Positions 1-8,682 of a stretch of DNA of 64,000 bases are shown piece by piece (position 1 is the stretch's first letter; the number at the start of each line of letters is the position of its first letter). Source of the DNA: Lacrimispora sp. 210928-DFI.3.58 (GTDB taxonomy: Bacteria; Bacillota; Clostridia; Lachnospirales; Lachnospiraceae); contig NZ_JAJCIC010000002.1 in the NCBI RefSeq assembly GCF_020554865.1, positions 62,001 to 126,000 on the forward strand. The letters run 5' to 3'. A program made the position numbers and the translations under genes. A model generated the notes under the pieces. It searched no databases. It was not told where the DNA came from and worked only from the letters and a program-made list of their open reading frames with translations.

Positions 1-746
1 AAAAGGTCCTCTCCAGCTCCGCATAGTATCCGTTGATCGCAGGCTTCCTCACATGGATCACCATATCCCCCTCCTCGAACTTCCTCGTAGAGGAAAACAC
101 ATGGGGCATCACCGTGCGTTCAGGCCCCGAGGGCGTGATACAGGCGGGAGAGGAAAAGGCATAGGGGTAATCCTTTCCCAGCATCTCATACAGAGCCTGG
201 GTGCCGTACTGCTCAAATTCCATCTCGCTGATGCCCGGACGGGCGTGCTCTAGAGATTTTTCAAAGGCATAGCAGCAAAGGCGTCCCGCCTCCCTGATGT
301 ATTCCTTTTCCTTCTCCTCTTTCACATAGCGCATCTGCACCAACAAGCCGCCGATATCGGACAGCTCCATCTTCTTTTCCTTCAGGGCCAGGGCGACCTT
401 AAGGGACAGGCTTCCATACTCCACTCCCAGACAGCTTCCGGGCTTTAGAATCTGTCCCAGGCACTCCAGAGCAGAGGCGGCTCCCTCTGCCATTTCCGGG
501 TGCTCATAATAGACGTGAAGATGCTCCACGCTGGTGGAATCTAAGTGGGCGTGGGCCTTTTCCAAAGCCGGAATGATCAGATGGGTTGTCTCATGGTCGA
601 TGACGAACATGATGGGCCTTGAGTATGTGATCGCCTGGAAACCGCTCAGATACTGCATATTTTCAGGGCTGCACAGGATGCAGACATCCAAACCGTGCTC
701 TCCCATGTACTTTCTTATATTTTCAATTCTGTGGAACGTATTCACC
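1..746 (-). CDS. M24 family creatinase-like protein (partial)
   Basis: The reading frame opens at a GTG (744-746) behind an AGGAGAG ribosome site and runs off the window edge, so only about 248 N-terminal residues are present. The first ~130 residues resemble the creatinase N-terminal domain (motif ENMQYLSGFQA), and the M24 pita-bread domain begins at about residue 145 (MRYVKEEKEKEYIREAG). Near the visible end, the strand that carries the metal aspartates in aminopeptidase P and prolidase reads IHVRKPAINGYYAELERTF. Both metal Asp positions appear substituted, as in creatinase, which works without metal. It may hydrolyse a C-N bond in a small amide or guanidino compound rather than act as a dipeptidase. 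It follows the AbgT transporter gene after a terminator. The fold is confident; the substrate is unknown. Confidence 0.75.
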
Positions 747-821
747 GCTTACCACTCTCCTTTCAATCCGGCAGGCGTGTATGCCGCCCAGTGACGGATA
801 TTCTTCTAAACAACCGTATCT

Positions 822-856
822 GTAATAAAACAGCCGCCGCAAATGCCGCGGCGGCC
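822..856 (-). terminator. Rho-independent terminator after the AbgT gene
   Basis: On the minus strand an 8-bp GC stem (GCCGCCGC / GCGGCGGC, 848-855 with 833-840) with a 7-nt loop is followed by TGTTTTATT. It sits just past the AbgT stop codon and before the M24 gene. Confidence 0.8.
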
Positions 857-864
857 AATTCCTT

Positions 865-2457
865 TTACACGAACAGGTTTGCTCCCGGGCCTATAGGAAG
901 TCCAATGAGCAGCCATATAACAGCTACCAGAGACCATACGATCAGGAATACGATGGAGTATGGAAGCAGTGTTGCCACATAAGTTCCGATACCGCTGTCC
1001 TTCTTGTACTTCTGCATGAACAGCAATATAACAGGCAGGAAGCTGTTAAGAGGTGTCACACTGTTAGTGCAGCTGTCACCGATACGGTACATGAGCTGAG
1101 TCAACTCAGGTGCAATGCCCAGCTGGATGAACATCGGCACGAATACAGGTGCAAAGATGTACCATTTTGCAGTACCGGAGTTCATGAAAATATTCAGGAA
1201 TGCTGTGATGATAACGAAAATCAGCAGCAGGACAATGTAATGGATATTCAGCCTTCCAATGAGCGCTGCTCCCTTAAACGCAAGGATCGATCCCAGGTTT
1301 GACTTTGCAAACCATTTCATGAACTGGCCTGCTGTCAGTGCAATCGCAAATACAGAGGATAACGAGCCAAAGGATTTGTAAATCTGTGCCACTACGTCCC
1401 TCTCTCCCTTAAAGATGCCTGTCTTAAAACCGTATACAAGAGACGGAATAAAGAACATCAGTGAAAGGATAGGGATCAAGGCGGACATCAGCAGAGAGCC
1501 GTTGATCAGGCTTCCTGTGTCTGGATTTCTGAAAATGGAGTTGCTTGGGATACAAAGTACCACAAGAATTGCCAGCATAGCGAACAGTGTAAGGCCAGCT
1601 GCCTTAAATGCCTTCTCCTCCACCGGAGAAACATCCTCAAGCTTTGTCTGGCTCAGATCCTCACCTGCATCCTTTGGATCATAAGTACCTAACATAGGCT
1701 CAACGATCTTCTCTGTTACCAATGTACAGGTAATTGCCAGTATGATAGCTCCTGCAAACATGAAATAATAGTTTGCCATAGGAGTTACCGTATAATCCGG
1801 AATCATGATATGGGATGCTTCCTGGGTAATGGCAGACATTACCGCATCTGTGTCTGTCAGGATCAGGTTTGCCGAGAATCCGGCTGTAACTGCTGCAAGA
1901 ATACCCATCATACCTGCGATCGGGTGCTTGCCATAGTTCAGGTAAATAACGCCTGCAATGGGAACCAGGACCAGGGTTGCAGAGGAGGAAGCCAGGTTTC
2001 CGCAGACACCTACCAGCATCAGGATCGGGATCAGCAGCTTCTCAGGAGCTGACTTTACGATCTTTCTGATTGCCACTGCAATAAGGCCGGATCCGTCTGC
2101 CAGCCCAATTCCTAAGAACATCACCAGCATTACGCCCAGAGGAGCGTATGTGATCGTATTGTTCACGAAGTTGTTCAGCATATAGGTGATACCGTCTCTG
2201 CTTAACAGGTTGTATACGGTCACAGTGGACTCTTCCACTGCCTTTGTCTGGGCATTGTACATCTCTCCGGTTGCACTCCAGCCCAGTACGGAGCCGATGA
2301 AGGATAAGAGAACTACGATGATACACAAAATTCCAAACAGAGTAACCGGCTGCACCATCCTATTGCCGACAGTTTCAACTGTCTTTAAAAATTTGCTGTT
2401 TTTTAGTTTTAAACCTTTTTCTTCTGCACTACTGCTCATTAGCTTTTGAGTTGGCAT
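865..2457 (-). CDS. AbgT family p-aminobenzoyl-glutamate-type transporter
   Basis: A 530-residue multi-pass membrane protein of the AbgT family, which imports p-aminobenzoyl-glutamate or exports antimetabolites by ion coupling. A cytosolic N-terminus of ~30 residues is followed by a first membrane segment (VTLFGILCIIVVLLSFIGSV) and many further hydrophobic helices. Conserved stretches such as TYAPLGVMLVMFLGIG, MNSGTAKWYIFAPVFVPM and GDSCTNSVTPLNSF are typical of the family. ATG 2457 is the first in-frame start after a stop; its ribosome site is weak, and Met at 2439 is an alternative. The neighbouring AbgB-type hydrolase and second carrier suggest uptake of an acyl-amino-acid or dipeptide-like substrate. 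p-Aminobenzoyl-glutamate itself is only an inference from the family name. Confidence 0.88.
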   Translation of the reverse strand: MPTQKLMSSSAEEKGLKLKNSKFLKTVETVGNRMVQPVTLFGILCIIVVLLSFIGSVLGWSATGEMYNAQTKAVEESTVTVYNLLSRDGITYMLNNFVNNTITYAPLGVMLVMFLGIGLADGSGLIAVAIRKIVKSAPEKLLIPILMLVGVCGNLASSSATLVLVPIAGVIYLNYGKHPIAGMMGILAAVTAGFSANLILTDTDAVMSAITQEASHIMIPDYTVTPMANYYFMFAGAIILAITCTLVTEKIVEPMLGTYDPKDAGEDLSQTKLEDVSPVEEKAFKAAGLTLFAMLAILVVLCIPSNSIFRNPDTGSLINGSLLMSALIPILSLMFFIPSLVYGFKTGIFKGERDVVAQIYKSFGSLSSVFAIALTAGQFMKWFAKSNLGSILAFKGAALIGRLNIHYIVLLLIFVIITAFLNIFMNSGTAKWYIFAPVFVPMFIQLGIAPELTQLMYRIGDSCTNSVTPLNSFLPVILLFMQKYKKDSGIGTYVATLLPYSIVFLIVWSLVAVIWLLIGLPIGPGANLFV

Positions 2458-2620
2458 TTGATATCATGCTCAACTCATACTCACCACCTTTCAAAATCAC
2501 TTTTCATGCCTTTTTGACAGGGCATCTTCATCGCCCCATCCGCAATTATCCCTTTCCTCCTTTCACCTCTATGTACCAGCGGGCAGCGCCCGCAAATACT
2601 CTCTGCCTCTCATCAGGCCA

Positions 2621-4060
2621 TCAAAAGCCCATCCAGCCCACATACTGTAAGCCCATGGTGACAAGGACTCCCACTGCCACCTCGATGGCAACAAACTTGA
2701 ATGCCCACTTGAAATATCTGGAAAAGCTGACTCCTGTGATCGTCAGGCACCCCACCATAAGGCCGTTTAAGGGAGTGGCCAGATTACTCAGGCCGTCCCC
2801 AAACTGGAACGCCTGGACTGCCACCTGCCGGGTGATTCCCACAAGGTCCGCCATGGGTACCATAATGGGCATTACCACAGCTGCCTGACCGGAGCCCGAT
2901 GGAATTAAAATATTGATCAGCGCATTGATGATAACCATGAAGCCTGCTCCCAGCACAGCTCCCATCTGCTCCAGAGGCTGGCTGAGGGCATTGATGATCG
3001 TATCCATTACCTGGCCCTGTGCCAGGATCAGGGACACTGCCGTACAGATGCCCACTACAAAGGATGAGAATACCATGGAGCCGCAGCCTTTGATGAACTT
3101 TTTTGCGATCTCATTCATGCTGAATCCGGAAATGATACCTACGATGACAGCCATTCCCAAGAACCAGGATGCGATCTGCTTTGCCGCCCAGCCAAACTTG
3201 ATCGTCAGTCCCACACATACCGCAACTCCGGCCATGAAGAACAGAACGATTATCAGCTGGCGGTTTGTCAGCTTCTGTGTACTTCCATCATCTGTACTTC
3301 CGTCTGTATTTCTTATTCCCATATATTGGGATGGAACCAGGCCTGGCTTGTAATTTAAGCTCTTTGTCGGGTCCGCCTTAATTCTCTTGTAATAGCATGC
3401 TGTGACACCATACAAAAATGCGATGTTGGCGATGCAGCAGATAGCCCGTGGCAGGGTACCGGAAAAAATGGGCACCTCCGCCAGAGTTTGTGCCACGCCT
3501 AAGATGCTGGGATTGGCAAAACCTACGGAAAAACCTGACATCAATCCAAAATAGATCATTAGAAATCCCAGGAAATCATCTCCGCCCATAGCCCGTGCCA
3601 GAAAAACACCGATGGGAACAAGGGCAATGCCCAGGTTTCCAAACACACCTGCTGAGTTTCCTAACCCCAGTCCGAACATGATGACCGCAATGGAAAGGAC
3701 TTCTTTTCCATGGAGCTTCTCCACCATTGCGCAGAAAGCCGTTGACAGGGACTTTGTCTCCTCCAACATCTTGATGGAAGCACCGCAGAAGAAGATCATA
3801 AAGATGGTGCTGGAACTGTTGATAAAGCCCTGGTATATACATTGCAGCAGATCCCACGGTGTTTGGGGAGAACTCTCTATGTAAGTAAAGCTCCCTGCCA
3901 CCACGCGGTTGATTTTTCCTTCTGCCACACGTTCAAATGTACCTGCCGGAATGATCCAGGTCAGCACCATGGCAACGATACATATAAGGAACATCAACGC
4001 GTAAACATCCGGAAATTGTTTTACTTTTCTCTTATCTTTTACATTTGCTTCTGTTTTCAT
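2621..4060 (-). CDS. YfcC/DcuC family C4-dicarboxylate-type carrier
   Basis: A 479-residue integral membrane protein of the YfcC / anaerobic C4-dicarboxylate carrier superfamily, which also includes arginine-ornithine antiporters. The chosen ATG (4058-4060) has GGGGA upstream (AAAGGGGAATACCC); the longer open frame before it lacks a ribosome site. The first hydrophobic helix (ALMFLICIVAMVLTWIIPAG) with the WIIPAGTFERV signature is characteristic, and about 12 hydrophobic segments follow, including NALINILIPSGSGQAAVVMP. It is the promoter-proximal gene of a minus-strand unit continuing into the AbgT gene 163 bp later. A promoter and palindromic operator lie at 4203-4259. The substrate is not evident; two carriers beside one amidohydrolase could mean uptake of the amide and exchange or export of a product. 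Confidence 0.82.
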   Translation of the reverse strand: MKTEANVKDKRKVKQFPDVYALMFLICIVAMVLTWIIPAGTFERVAEGKINRVVAGSFTYIESSPQTPWDLLQCIYQGFINSSSTIFMIFFCGASIKMLEETKSLSTAFCAMVEKLHGKEVLSIAVIMFGLGLGNSAGVFGNLGIALVPIGVFLARAMGGDDFLGFLMIYFGLMSGFSVGFANPSILGVAQTLAEVPIFSGTLPRAICCIANIAFLYGVTACYYKRIKADPTKSLNYKPGLVPSQYMGIRNTDGSTDDGSTQKLTNRQLIIVLFFMAGVAVCVGLTIKFGWAAKQIASWFLGMAVIVGIISGFSMNEIAKKFIKGCGSMVFSSFVVGICTAVSLILAQGQVMDTIINALSQPLEQMGAVLGAGFMVIINALINILIPSGSGQAAVVMPIMVPMADLVGITRQVAVQAFQFGDGLSNLATPLNGLMVGCLTITGVSFSRYFKWAFKFVAIEVAVGVLVTMGLQYVGWMGF

Positions 4061-4202
4061 GGGTATTCCCCTTTCTTTGCAGGCGGAAGCTCCCAACTGA
4101 TTACTGCCCGTTAAACAGGCAGACCGACCACTGCAGCCTCCTATTTTCGCTTGGAAGATCATTGAGACATGTCGTAATTGCAAAAACAAATTTCATTTTG
4201 TA

Positions 4203-4216
4203 GATTGTATACAATC
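4203..4216. promoter_or_regulatory. Palindromic operator GATTGTATACAATC
   Basis: A perfect 14-bp palindrome lies just downstream of the -10 box of the carrier operon promoter, where a bound repressor would block initiation. Its TTGTATACAA core resembles sites of FadR-subfamily GntR regulators. The variant ATTGTATGCAAT is at 4395-4406. Confidence 0.55.
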
Positions 4217-4230
4217 AAAAAGTTGTTATC

Positions 4231-4259
4231 ACTTTATCACTTTAAATACTTTTTGTCAA
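4231..4259 (-). promoter_or_regulatory. Promoter of the carrier operon
   Basis: On the minus strand TTGACA (4254-4259), a 17-bp spacer and TAAAGT (4231-4236) form a good sigma-A promoter. Transcription would start near 4224, about 160 bases before the ATG at 4060. Confidence 0.65.
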
Positions 4260-4394
4260 TATTATTGCGCTATAGAATTTAATTATTGCCTGTTATAGTA
4301 GATTTTTTCATCCTTATTGTGGTTTCTTTCCGATTCATTTTAGAATACGGGCTTGATTTTCAGCCAAATACATAGTATCATAAATATCAAATAA

Positions 4395-4406
4395 ATTGTA
4401 TGCAAT
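4395..4406. promoter_or_regulatory. Second operator-like site ATTGTATGCAAT
   Basis: A near-palindrome, one step off the 4203 site, precedes a TATAAT box (4415-4420) that could drive the plus-strand amidohydrolase gene. It overlaps the expected -35 region, so one regulator could control both divergent units. The rest of 4061-4504 is AT-rich and holds no gene. Confidence 0.4.
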
Positions 4407-4504
4407 GTTCAATTTATAATAAAGTTTTTCTCCGTCAGCCGACTTTTTAGGTATCAGGCGGCAAAGCGGCGACAATACCAAAAATAAGAATGGAGGGTAT
4501 GTAA

Positions 4505-5938
4505 TTGAACACCAGGGATTTTATTGTCAACGACATTGAAAACAGCAGGGACACGTATATCGGTGTATCCTGCCGCATATGGGACCATCCTGAGCTGGCT
4601 TTCCACGAGGACAAGTCTTCTGCCTTGCTCCAGGATATGCTGAAAAATGCCGGATTTACCGTTAAGGCAGGTGTAGCCGATATGACTACTGCCTTTGTGG
4701 CTGAGTATGGTTCAGGAAGCCCTGTCATCGGTATTATGGGGGAATTTGACGCCCTGCCCGGTATGAGTCAGAGGTCAGAATCCGTTGAACGCGAGCCTTT
4801 AGTGGAAAATGGCCCCGGTCATGCCTGCGGCCATAACCTTCTGGGCACAGGCTCTGCGGCAGCGGCGATCGCAGTCAGGCACTATATAGAGTCAAACTCT
4901 TTAAAGGGAACCATCCGTTTCTACGGCTGTCCTGCCGAGGAGGGCGGAAGCGGTAAAGCCTATATGGCAAGAGCCGGGCTTTTTCACGATCTGGATGCGG
5001 CTTTCAGCTGGCATCCGAGCCGCTATCTCTCCCCCTGGATGGTGAGGATGAATGCCTGTATTTCTGCAGAATTCTGGTTTGAGGGCATTGCTGCCCATGC
5101 CGCCTCTGCTCCCTGGATGGGGCGGAGCGCCCTTGATGCCTGCGAGATCATGAACATCGGCATGAACTACATGAGAGAACACATCCCGGAGCACGCCAAG
5201 CTCCACTACGCCTACTTAAATGCCGGAGGCACTGCCCCCAACATCGTACCAGAGAGTGCCGGACTTCGATACATTTTCAGGGCCTCCAATGTGGAGGATG
5301 CCCTGGACATCCGTTCCCGCGCAGAGGACGCCGCAAAGGGCGCTGCCCTGATCACAGGCACAAAGGTGACCATCAAATACAGCGAAGGATATGCGGACTA
5401 TATGCCCAATATTCCCCTCACAAAGCTCATGGGCAAGGCCGTGGAGGAGGTCGGCCCCATTGCTTATGATGAAAAGGATTATGAGCTGGCAAGGAAGATC
5501 CGTGCATCCCTCCCGGAAAACTGCACCAACAATATTATGTGGCAATACACGGGATTAAATGAGTCCGAGGCCAGAGAATATTTCAAAACCCATGTCCTTT
5601 ATGACCGCCCAGGTAAGTTTATTGACACTGTCTGCAATGCTCCCGCCTCCTCCGATATGGGCGATGTAAGCCACTGCGTTCCCACTGCCCAGGTAGAAGT
5701 ACCCTGCTACACCATCGGAACTCCCAACCACACCTGGCAGATGACCGCCCAGACACGCAGCACCATCGGCCAAAAGGGCATGCTGGAGGCGGCAAAATGC
5801 ATCGGCCTCTGCGTGGCAAAGCTGTTTGAGGATACGGACGGGGAAATTTTAAAGAGCGCCAGGCAGGAATTCGACACCCAGATGCAGGGCAGAAGCTATG
5901 TGTGCACCTTCCCGGACACACTGATGCCGCCCAGGTAG
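4505..5938 (+). CDS. M20 family amidohydrolase, AbgB-like
   Basis: A 477-residue metallo-amidohydrolase of peptidase family M20, closest in organisation to AbgB, the subunit of p-aminobenzoyl-glutamate hydrolase. Metal-site motifs are visible: GEFDALPG (Asp), GHACGHNLLG (His) and CPAEEGGSGKAY (catalytic Glu pair). A dimerisation-type insertion follows at about residues 195-310 (EFWFEGIAAHAASAPW). The start is TTG, because the only nearby ATG (4499) is followed at once by a stop codon; GGAGGG lies 8-10 bases before the TTG. Expected action is cleavage of an amide such as aroyl- or acyl-glutamate in the cytoplasm. It is divergent from the two carrier genes and 73 bp before an alcohol dehydrogenase. 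No AbgA partner lies nearby, so the substrate may differ from p-aminobenzoyl-glutamate. Confidence 0.85.
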   Translation: MNTRDFIVNDIENSRDTYIGVSCRIWDHPELAFHEDKSSALLQDMLKNAGFTVKAGVADMTTAFVAEYGSGSPVIGIMGEFDALPGMSQRSESVEREPLVENGPGHACGHNLLGTGSAAAAIAVRHYIESNSLKGTIRFYGCPAEEGGSGKAYMARAGLFHDLDAAFSWHPSRYLSPWMVRMNACISAEFWFEGIAAHAASAPWMGRSALDACEIMNIGMNYMREHIPEHAKLHYAYLNAGGTAPNIVPESAGLRYIFRASNVEDALDIRSRAEDAAKGAALITGTKVTIKYSEGYADYMPNIPLTKLMGKAVEEVGPIAYDEKDYELARKIRASLPENCTNNIMWQYTGLNESEAREYFKTHVLYDRPGKFIDTVCNAPASSDMGDVSHCVPTAQVEVPCYTIGTPNHTWQMTAQTRSTIGQKGMLEAAKCIGLCVAKLFEDTDGEILKSARQEFDTQMQGRSYVCTFPDTLMPPR

Positions 5939-6011
5939 GAACGAAGCAAAACAGCAGTGGTCTATACCACGCCTGCTGACATAAGAAAAGAATCAAAGGA
6001 GGTCACCGCTT

Positions 6012-7052
6012 ATGAAAGCACTCTATAAATCAGCTCCAGGCGCCGGCAATGTCTCCCTGACGGATCGTCCGGTCCCTGTGCTCAACGAAACTGACAATGT
6101 ACTGGTGCATGTAAAGGCCTGCGCCATCTGCGGCATGGATTTCCATATTTACCATGGCAAGTTCCCCTGCACTCCCCCATTTATCATGGGACATGAGTTT
6201 GTAGGAACAGTCACCGAGACACTTCCCGGTGTAACCGGATTAAAGCCGGGGGACCGGGTAACTGCCCAACCCCATCTGTACTCCTGCGGCACCTGCCCGG
6301 CCTGCCGGATGGGCCTTACCCAGTTCTGCGCTGACAAGCGCTCCATCGGCATCAACCGTGACGGCGCTATGGCGCCCTACGTGGCGGTACCGGAAAAATA
6401 CCTTCACAAGGTGCCGGACAATATCCCGGACAAGCTGGCCTGCATTATTGAGCCCTTCTCCATGGTAGTGGGCAATTTCGGCATTCCCATCCGCGAGGAG
6501 CAGGCTCAGACTGCCGTGGTGATCGGCGCCGGACAGATCGGTTTATTGGGCGTTGTGGCTGCCAAGGGCTACGGCATCAAGCAGCTCATCGTCTCCGGTG
6601 TTTCCAATGATCTGGACTTCCGCTTCCCCACTGCCAAAAAGCTGGGCGCCGACGTCCTGGTAGACAGCACAAAGGAAAATCTGACAGAAACTGTCATGGA
6701 GCTGACAAATGGCGTTGGCGCCGATATCGTCCTGGAGGCCAGCGGCTCCCAGGCAGGCATCAACGATGCCATCTCCCTGGTAAAGCAGGGCGGTCTCATA
6801 AGCGTCATGGGAGGAACAAAAAAGGACGCCATCTCCGTAAACTGGGATGCCGCCCTTAAAAAGGCCATCCGCCTTCATTTCCACATGATGAGCAATTACC
6901 AGTACATGGACGAAGCCATCCGGATCTTCGCCGACCCCTACACAGACTTATCTCCCCTTATCACAAGGGAAGCTCCCCTGGAGGATTGGGAGGAGGTCTT
7001 TGGTCTTATGGCAGAGGGCAGAGGGCTTAAGAATGTTCTATATATTGATTGA
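6012..7052 (+). CDS. Zinc-dependent medium-chain alcohol/polyol dehydrogenase
   Basis: A 346-residue medium-chain dehydrogenase. The GroES-like domain carries the catalytic zinc motif CAICGMDFH with GHEFVG, and the structural zinc loop has four cysteines (CGTCPACRMGLTQFC). The Rossmann domain starts at about residue 165 (VVIGAGQIGLLG). The ribosome site AAAGGAGG lies 8 bases before the ATG. Relatives oxidise sorbitol, threonine or similar secondary alcohols with NAD(P)+. It probably shares a transcript with the upstream amidohydrolase, with a strong terminator right after it. Whether it acts on an amidohydrolase product is not shown by the sequence. Confidence 0.85.
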   Translation: MKALYKSAPGAGNVSLTDRPVPVLNETDNVLVHVKACAICGMDFHIYHGKFPCTPPFIMGHEFVGTVTETLPGVTGLKPGDRVTAQPHLYSCGTCPACRMGLTQFCADKRSIGINRDGAMAPYVAVPEKYLHKVPDNIPDKLACIIEPFSMVVGNFGIPIREEQAQTAVVIGAGQIGLLGVVAAKGYGIKQLIVSGVSNDLDFRFPTAKKLGADVLVDSTKENLTETVMELTNGVGADIVLEASGSQAGINDAISLVKQGGLISVMGGTKKDAISVNWDAALKKAIRLHFHMMSNYQYMDEAIRIFADPYTDLSPLITREAPLEDWEEVFGLMAEGRGLKNVLYID

Positions 7053-7079
7053 TCTTCTCCTGACAGCATAAATGCAGAT

Positions 7080-7141
7080 AGCCGGGAAATGGTGCTTCTC
7101 CTGTTCCCAAAACAGGAACTGCTCCATTTCCCGGCTGTTTT
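7080..7141 (+). terminator. Rho-independent terminator
   Basis: A 13-bp perfect stem (AGCCGGGAAATGG 7080-7092 with 7124-7136) contains an inner CCTGTT/AACAGG hairpin and is followed by GTTTTC. It closes the amidohydrolase-dehydrogenase unit. Confidence 0.88.
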
Positions 7142-7261
7142 CATGTTATCTTTCTATTTTCCCTGAGCCGAAAAGGATTCTTCATAAAATGTTCAGATTT
7201 TCCCCGCCATTTTATGCTATACTATACCAATGACCCACTACCAACCACAAAAGGAGTACAT

Positions 7262-8548
7262 ATGATGAGAAAATCAGCAAAAACGGCTTTCACTGCTGTC
7301 CTTGCAGCAGCCGTGGCAGCCGCCCCTTTTCATACAGTTTTTGCCTCTGAGGCCTTTTGCAAAGCCTCTAAAGCTTCTGCCGCCTTTGCCCTGCACTCGA
7401 TCGGACCGGGGCTTAATAACCTGTCCCTGGAGGACGAGAATGCGGAATTCCAGTGGGCCTTTCAAAATGACGGCAACCTCAACGAGACGGAACGCAGGAT
7501 CAACTTTGAATCCATCGATGACCTCTATGTCCATTATGGAAAAAATGGCATTGACGCCATTTCCATCCCTCCCCTGGGACCCAACAATTTCAATGCCGTT
7601 TCCACTGTGGCTGTGGCGGGAATCGACATCAATATCCGGGAGGCTTGGGATATCTACAGCCAGACAGAGAATAAGCGTCCTGTAACTGTAGCCCTGATCG
7701 ATACAGGAGTGGACTTTACCCACAAGGATCTGACAAGCTGCATGTGGGTCAACGCAGATGAGATCCCTGATGACGGTATTGACAATGATGGAAATGGCTA
7801 TATCGACGATGTGAACGGCTGGAATTTCCTGGAAGGAAACAACCAGATCTATACTGGCCGCGAGGACGTTCACGGCACCCATGCTGCAGGCACCATTGCT
7901 GCCTCCAAGGGCGATGGAGGCGTTGTAGGCATTGCTGACGGCAGCTATGTGAAGATCATGTCCCTGAAAGCTCTGGGCGGTTCAGAAGGCATGGGCTCTG
8001 CAGACAGCGTGATCGAGGCCATCCGCTACGCCGAGGCAAACGGTGCCCAGATATGCAACTTAAGTTTTGGCTCCAGGGAGGTTCCGGAGGAATTTATCTC
8101 CGTTGTCCGTGACTCCCACATGCTCTTTATCGTGTCAGCGGGAAACGGCGACAAGTACGAGATCGGCTTTGACATTGACAAATACCCTGTCTATCCTGCC
8201 AGCCTGACCTTTGACAACGTGATCTCCGTGGCAAACCTGTCCTTTAACGGAAAATTGGATGACAGCTCCAACTATGGCCCCTACAATGTGGACATTGCTG
8301 CTCCGGGCTCCCTGATCCTGAGTACCATCCCCGGCAATTCCTACGCCTTCATGACAGGCACCTCCATGTCCGCCCCCATGGTAACGGGAGCTGCTGCCAT
8401 GCTCTACTCTGCCCGGCCGGAGCTCAGCCTCCAGGACGTCAAAAATATCCTCATGGCCTCCTCCCACAAGCTGGCATTCTTAAAGGGCAAGGTTCTCTCC
8501 AGCGGTATGCTGGACGTGACAGCTGCCATGAAGTGGGGCAAACAGTAA
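7262..8548 (+). CDS. Secreted subtilisin-like serine protease (S8)
   Basis: A 428-residue protein from ATG 7262, preceded by AAAGGAG (7250-7256). The first ~28 residues form an export signal (KTAFTAVLAAAVAAAPFHTVFA). The peptidase S8 domain spans about residues 130-425 with the full triad: Asp in VALIDTGVDFTHKDL, His in DVHGTHAAGT and Ser in MTGTSMSAPMVTGAAAM; the oxyanion region is SAGNGDKY. A DDGIDNDGNGYIDDVNGWNF segment after the Asp motif is typical of thermitase/fervidolysin-like enzymes and probably binds calcium. The N-terminal ~100 residues lack a recognisable inhibitor-propeptide motif but could serve as one. No cell-wall anchor is visible, so release outside the cell is likely. It is monocistronic, flanked by terminators. 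Confidence 0.9.
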   Translation: MMRKSAKTAFTAVLAAAVAAAPFHTVFASEAFCKASKASAAFALHSIGPGLNNLSLEDENAEFQWAFQNDGNLNETERRINFESIDDLYVHYGKNGIDAISIPPLGPNNFNAVSTVAVAGIDINIREAWDIYSQTENKRPVTVALIDTGVDFTHKDLTSCMWVNADEIPDDGIDNDGNGYIDDVNGWNFLEGNNQIYTGREDVHGTHAAGTIAASKGDGGVVGIADGSYVKIMSLKALGGSEGMGSADSVIEAIRYAEANGAQICNLSFGSREVPEEFISVVRDSHMLFIVSAGNGDKYEIGFDIDKYPVYPASLTFDNVISVANLSFNGKLDDSSNYGPYNVDIAAPGSLILSTIPGNSYAFMTGTSMSAPMVTGAAAMLYSARPELSLQDVKNILMASSHKLAFLKGKVLSSGMLDVTAAMKWGKQ

Positions 8549-8600
8549 AAGCGAATCCCTTTACCGGGCCTGCGTCTTCCGAACGCGGAACAGGACCCGC

Positions 8601-8650
8601 AAAAAGGAGCTGTCTCTGACACTATCTGCCAGGGACAGCTCCCTTTCTTT
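8601..8650. terminator. Bidirectional terminator
   Basis: The stem GGAGCTGTC (8606-8614) pairs with GACAGCTCC (8634-8642). It is followed by CTTTCTTT on the plus strand and by TTTTTG on the minus strand, so it can end both the protease gene and the convergent decarboxylase operon. Confidence 0.85.
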
Positions 8651-8682
8651 GCATTCTATTTCATTCTGCAGGCCATCTGCTA

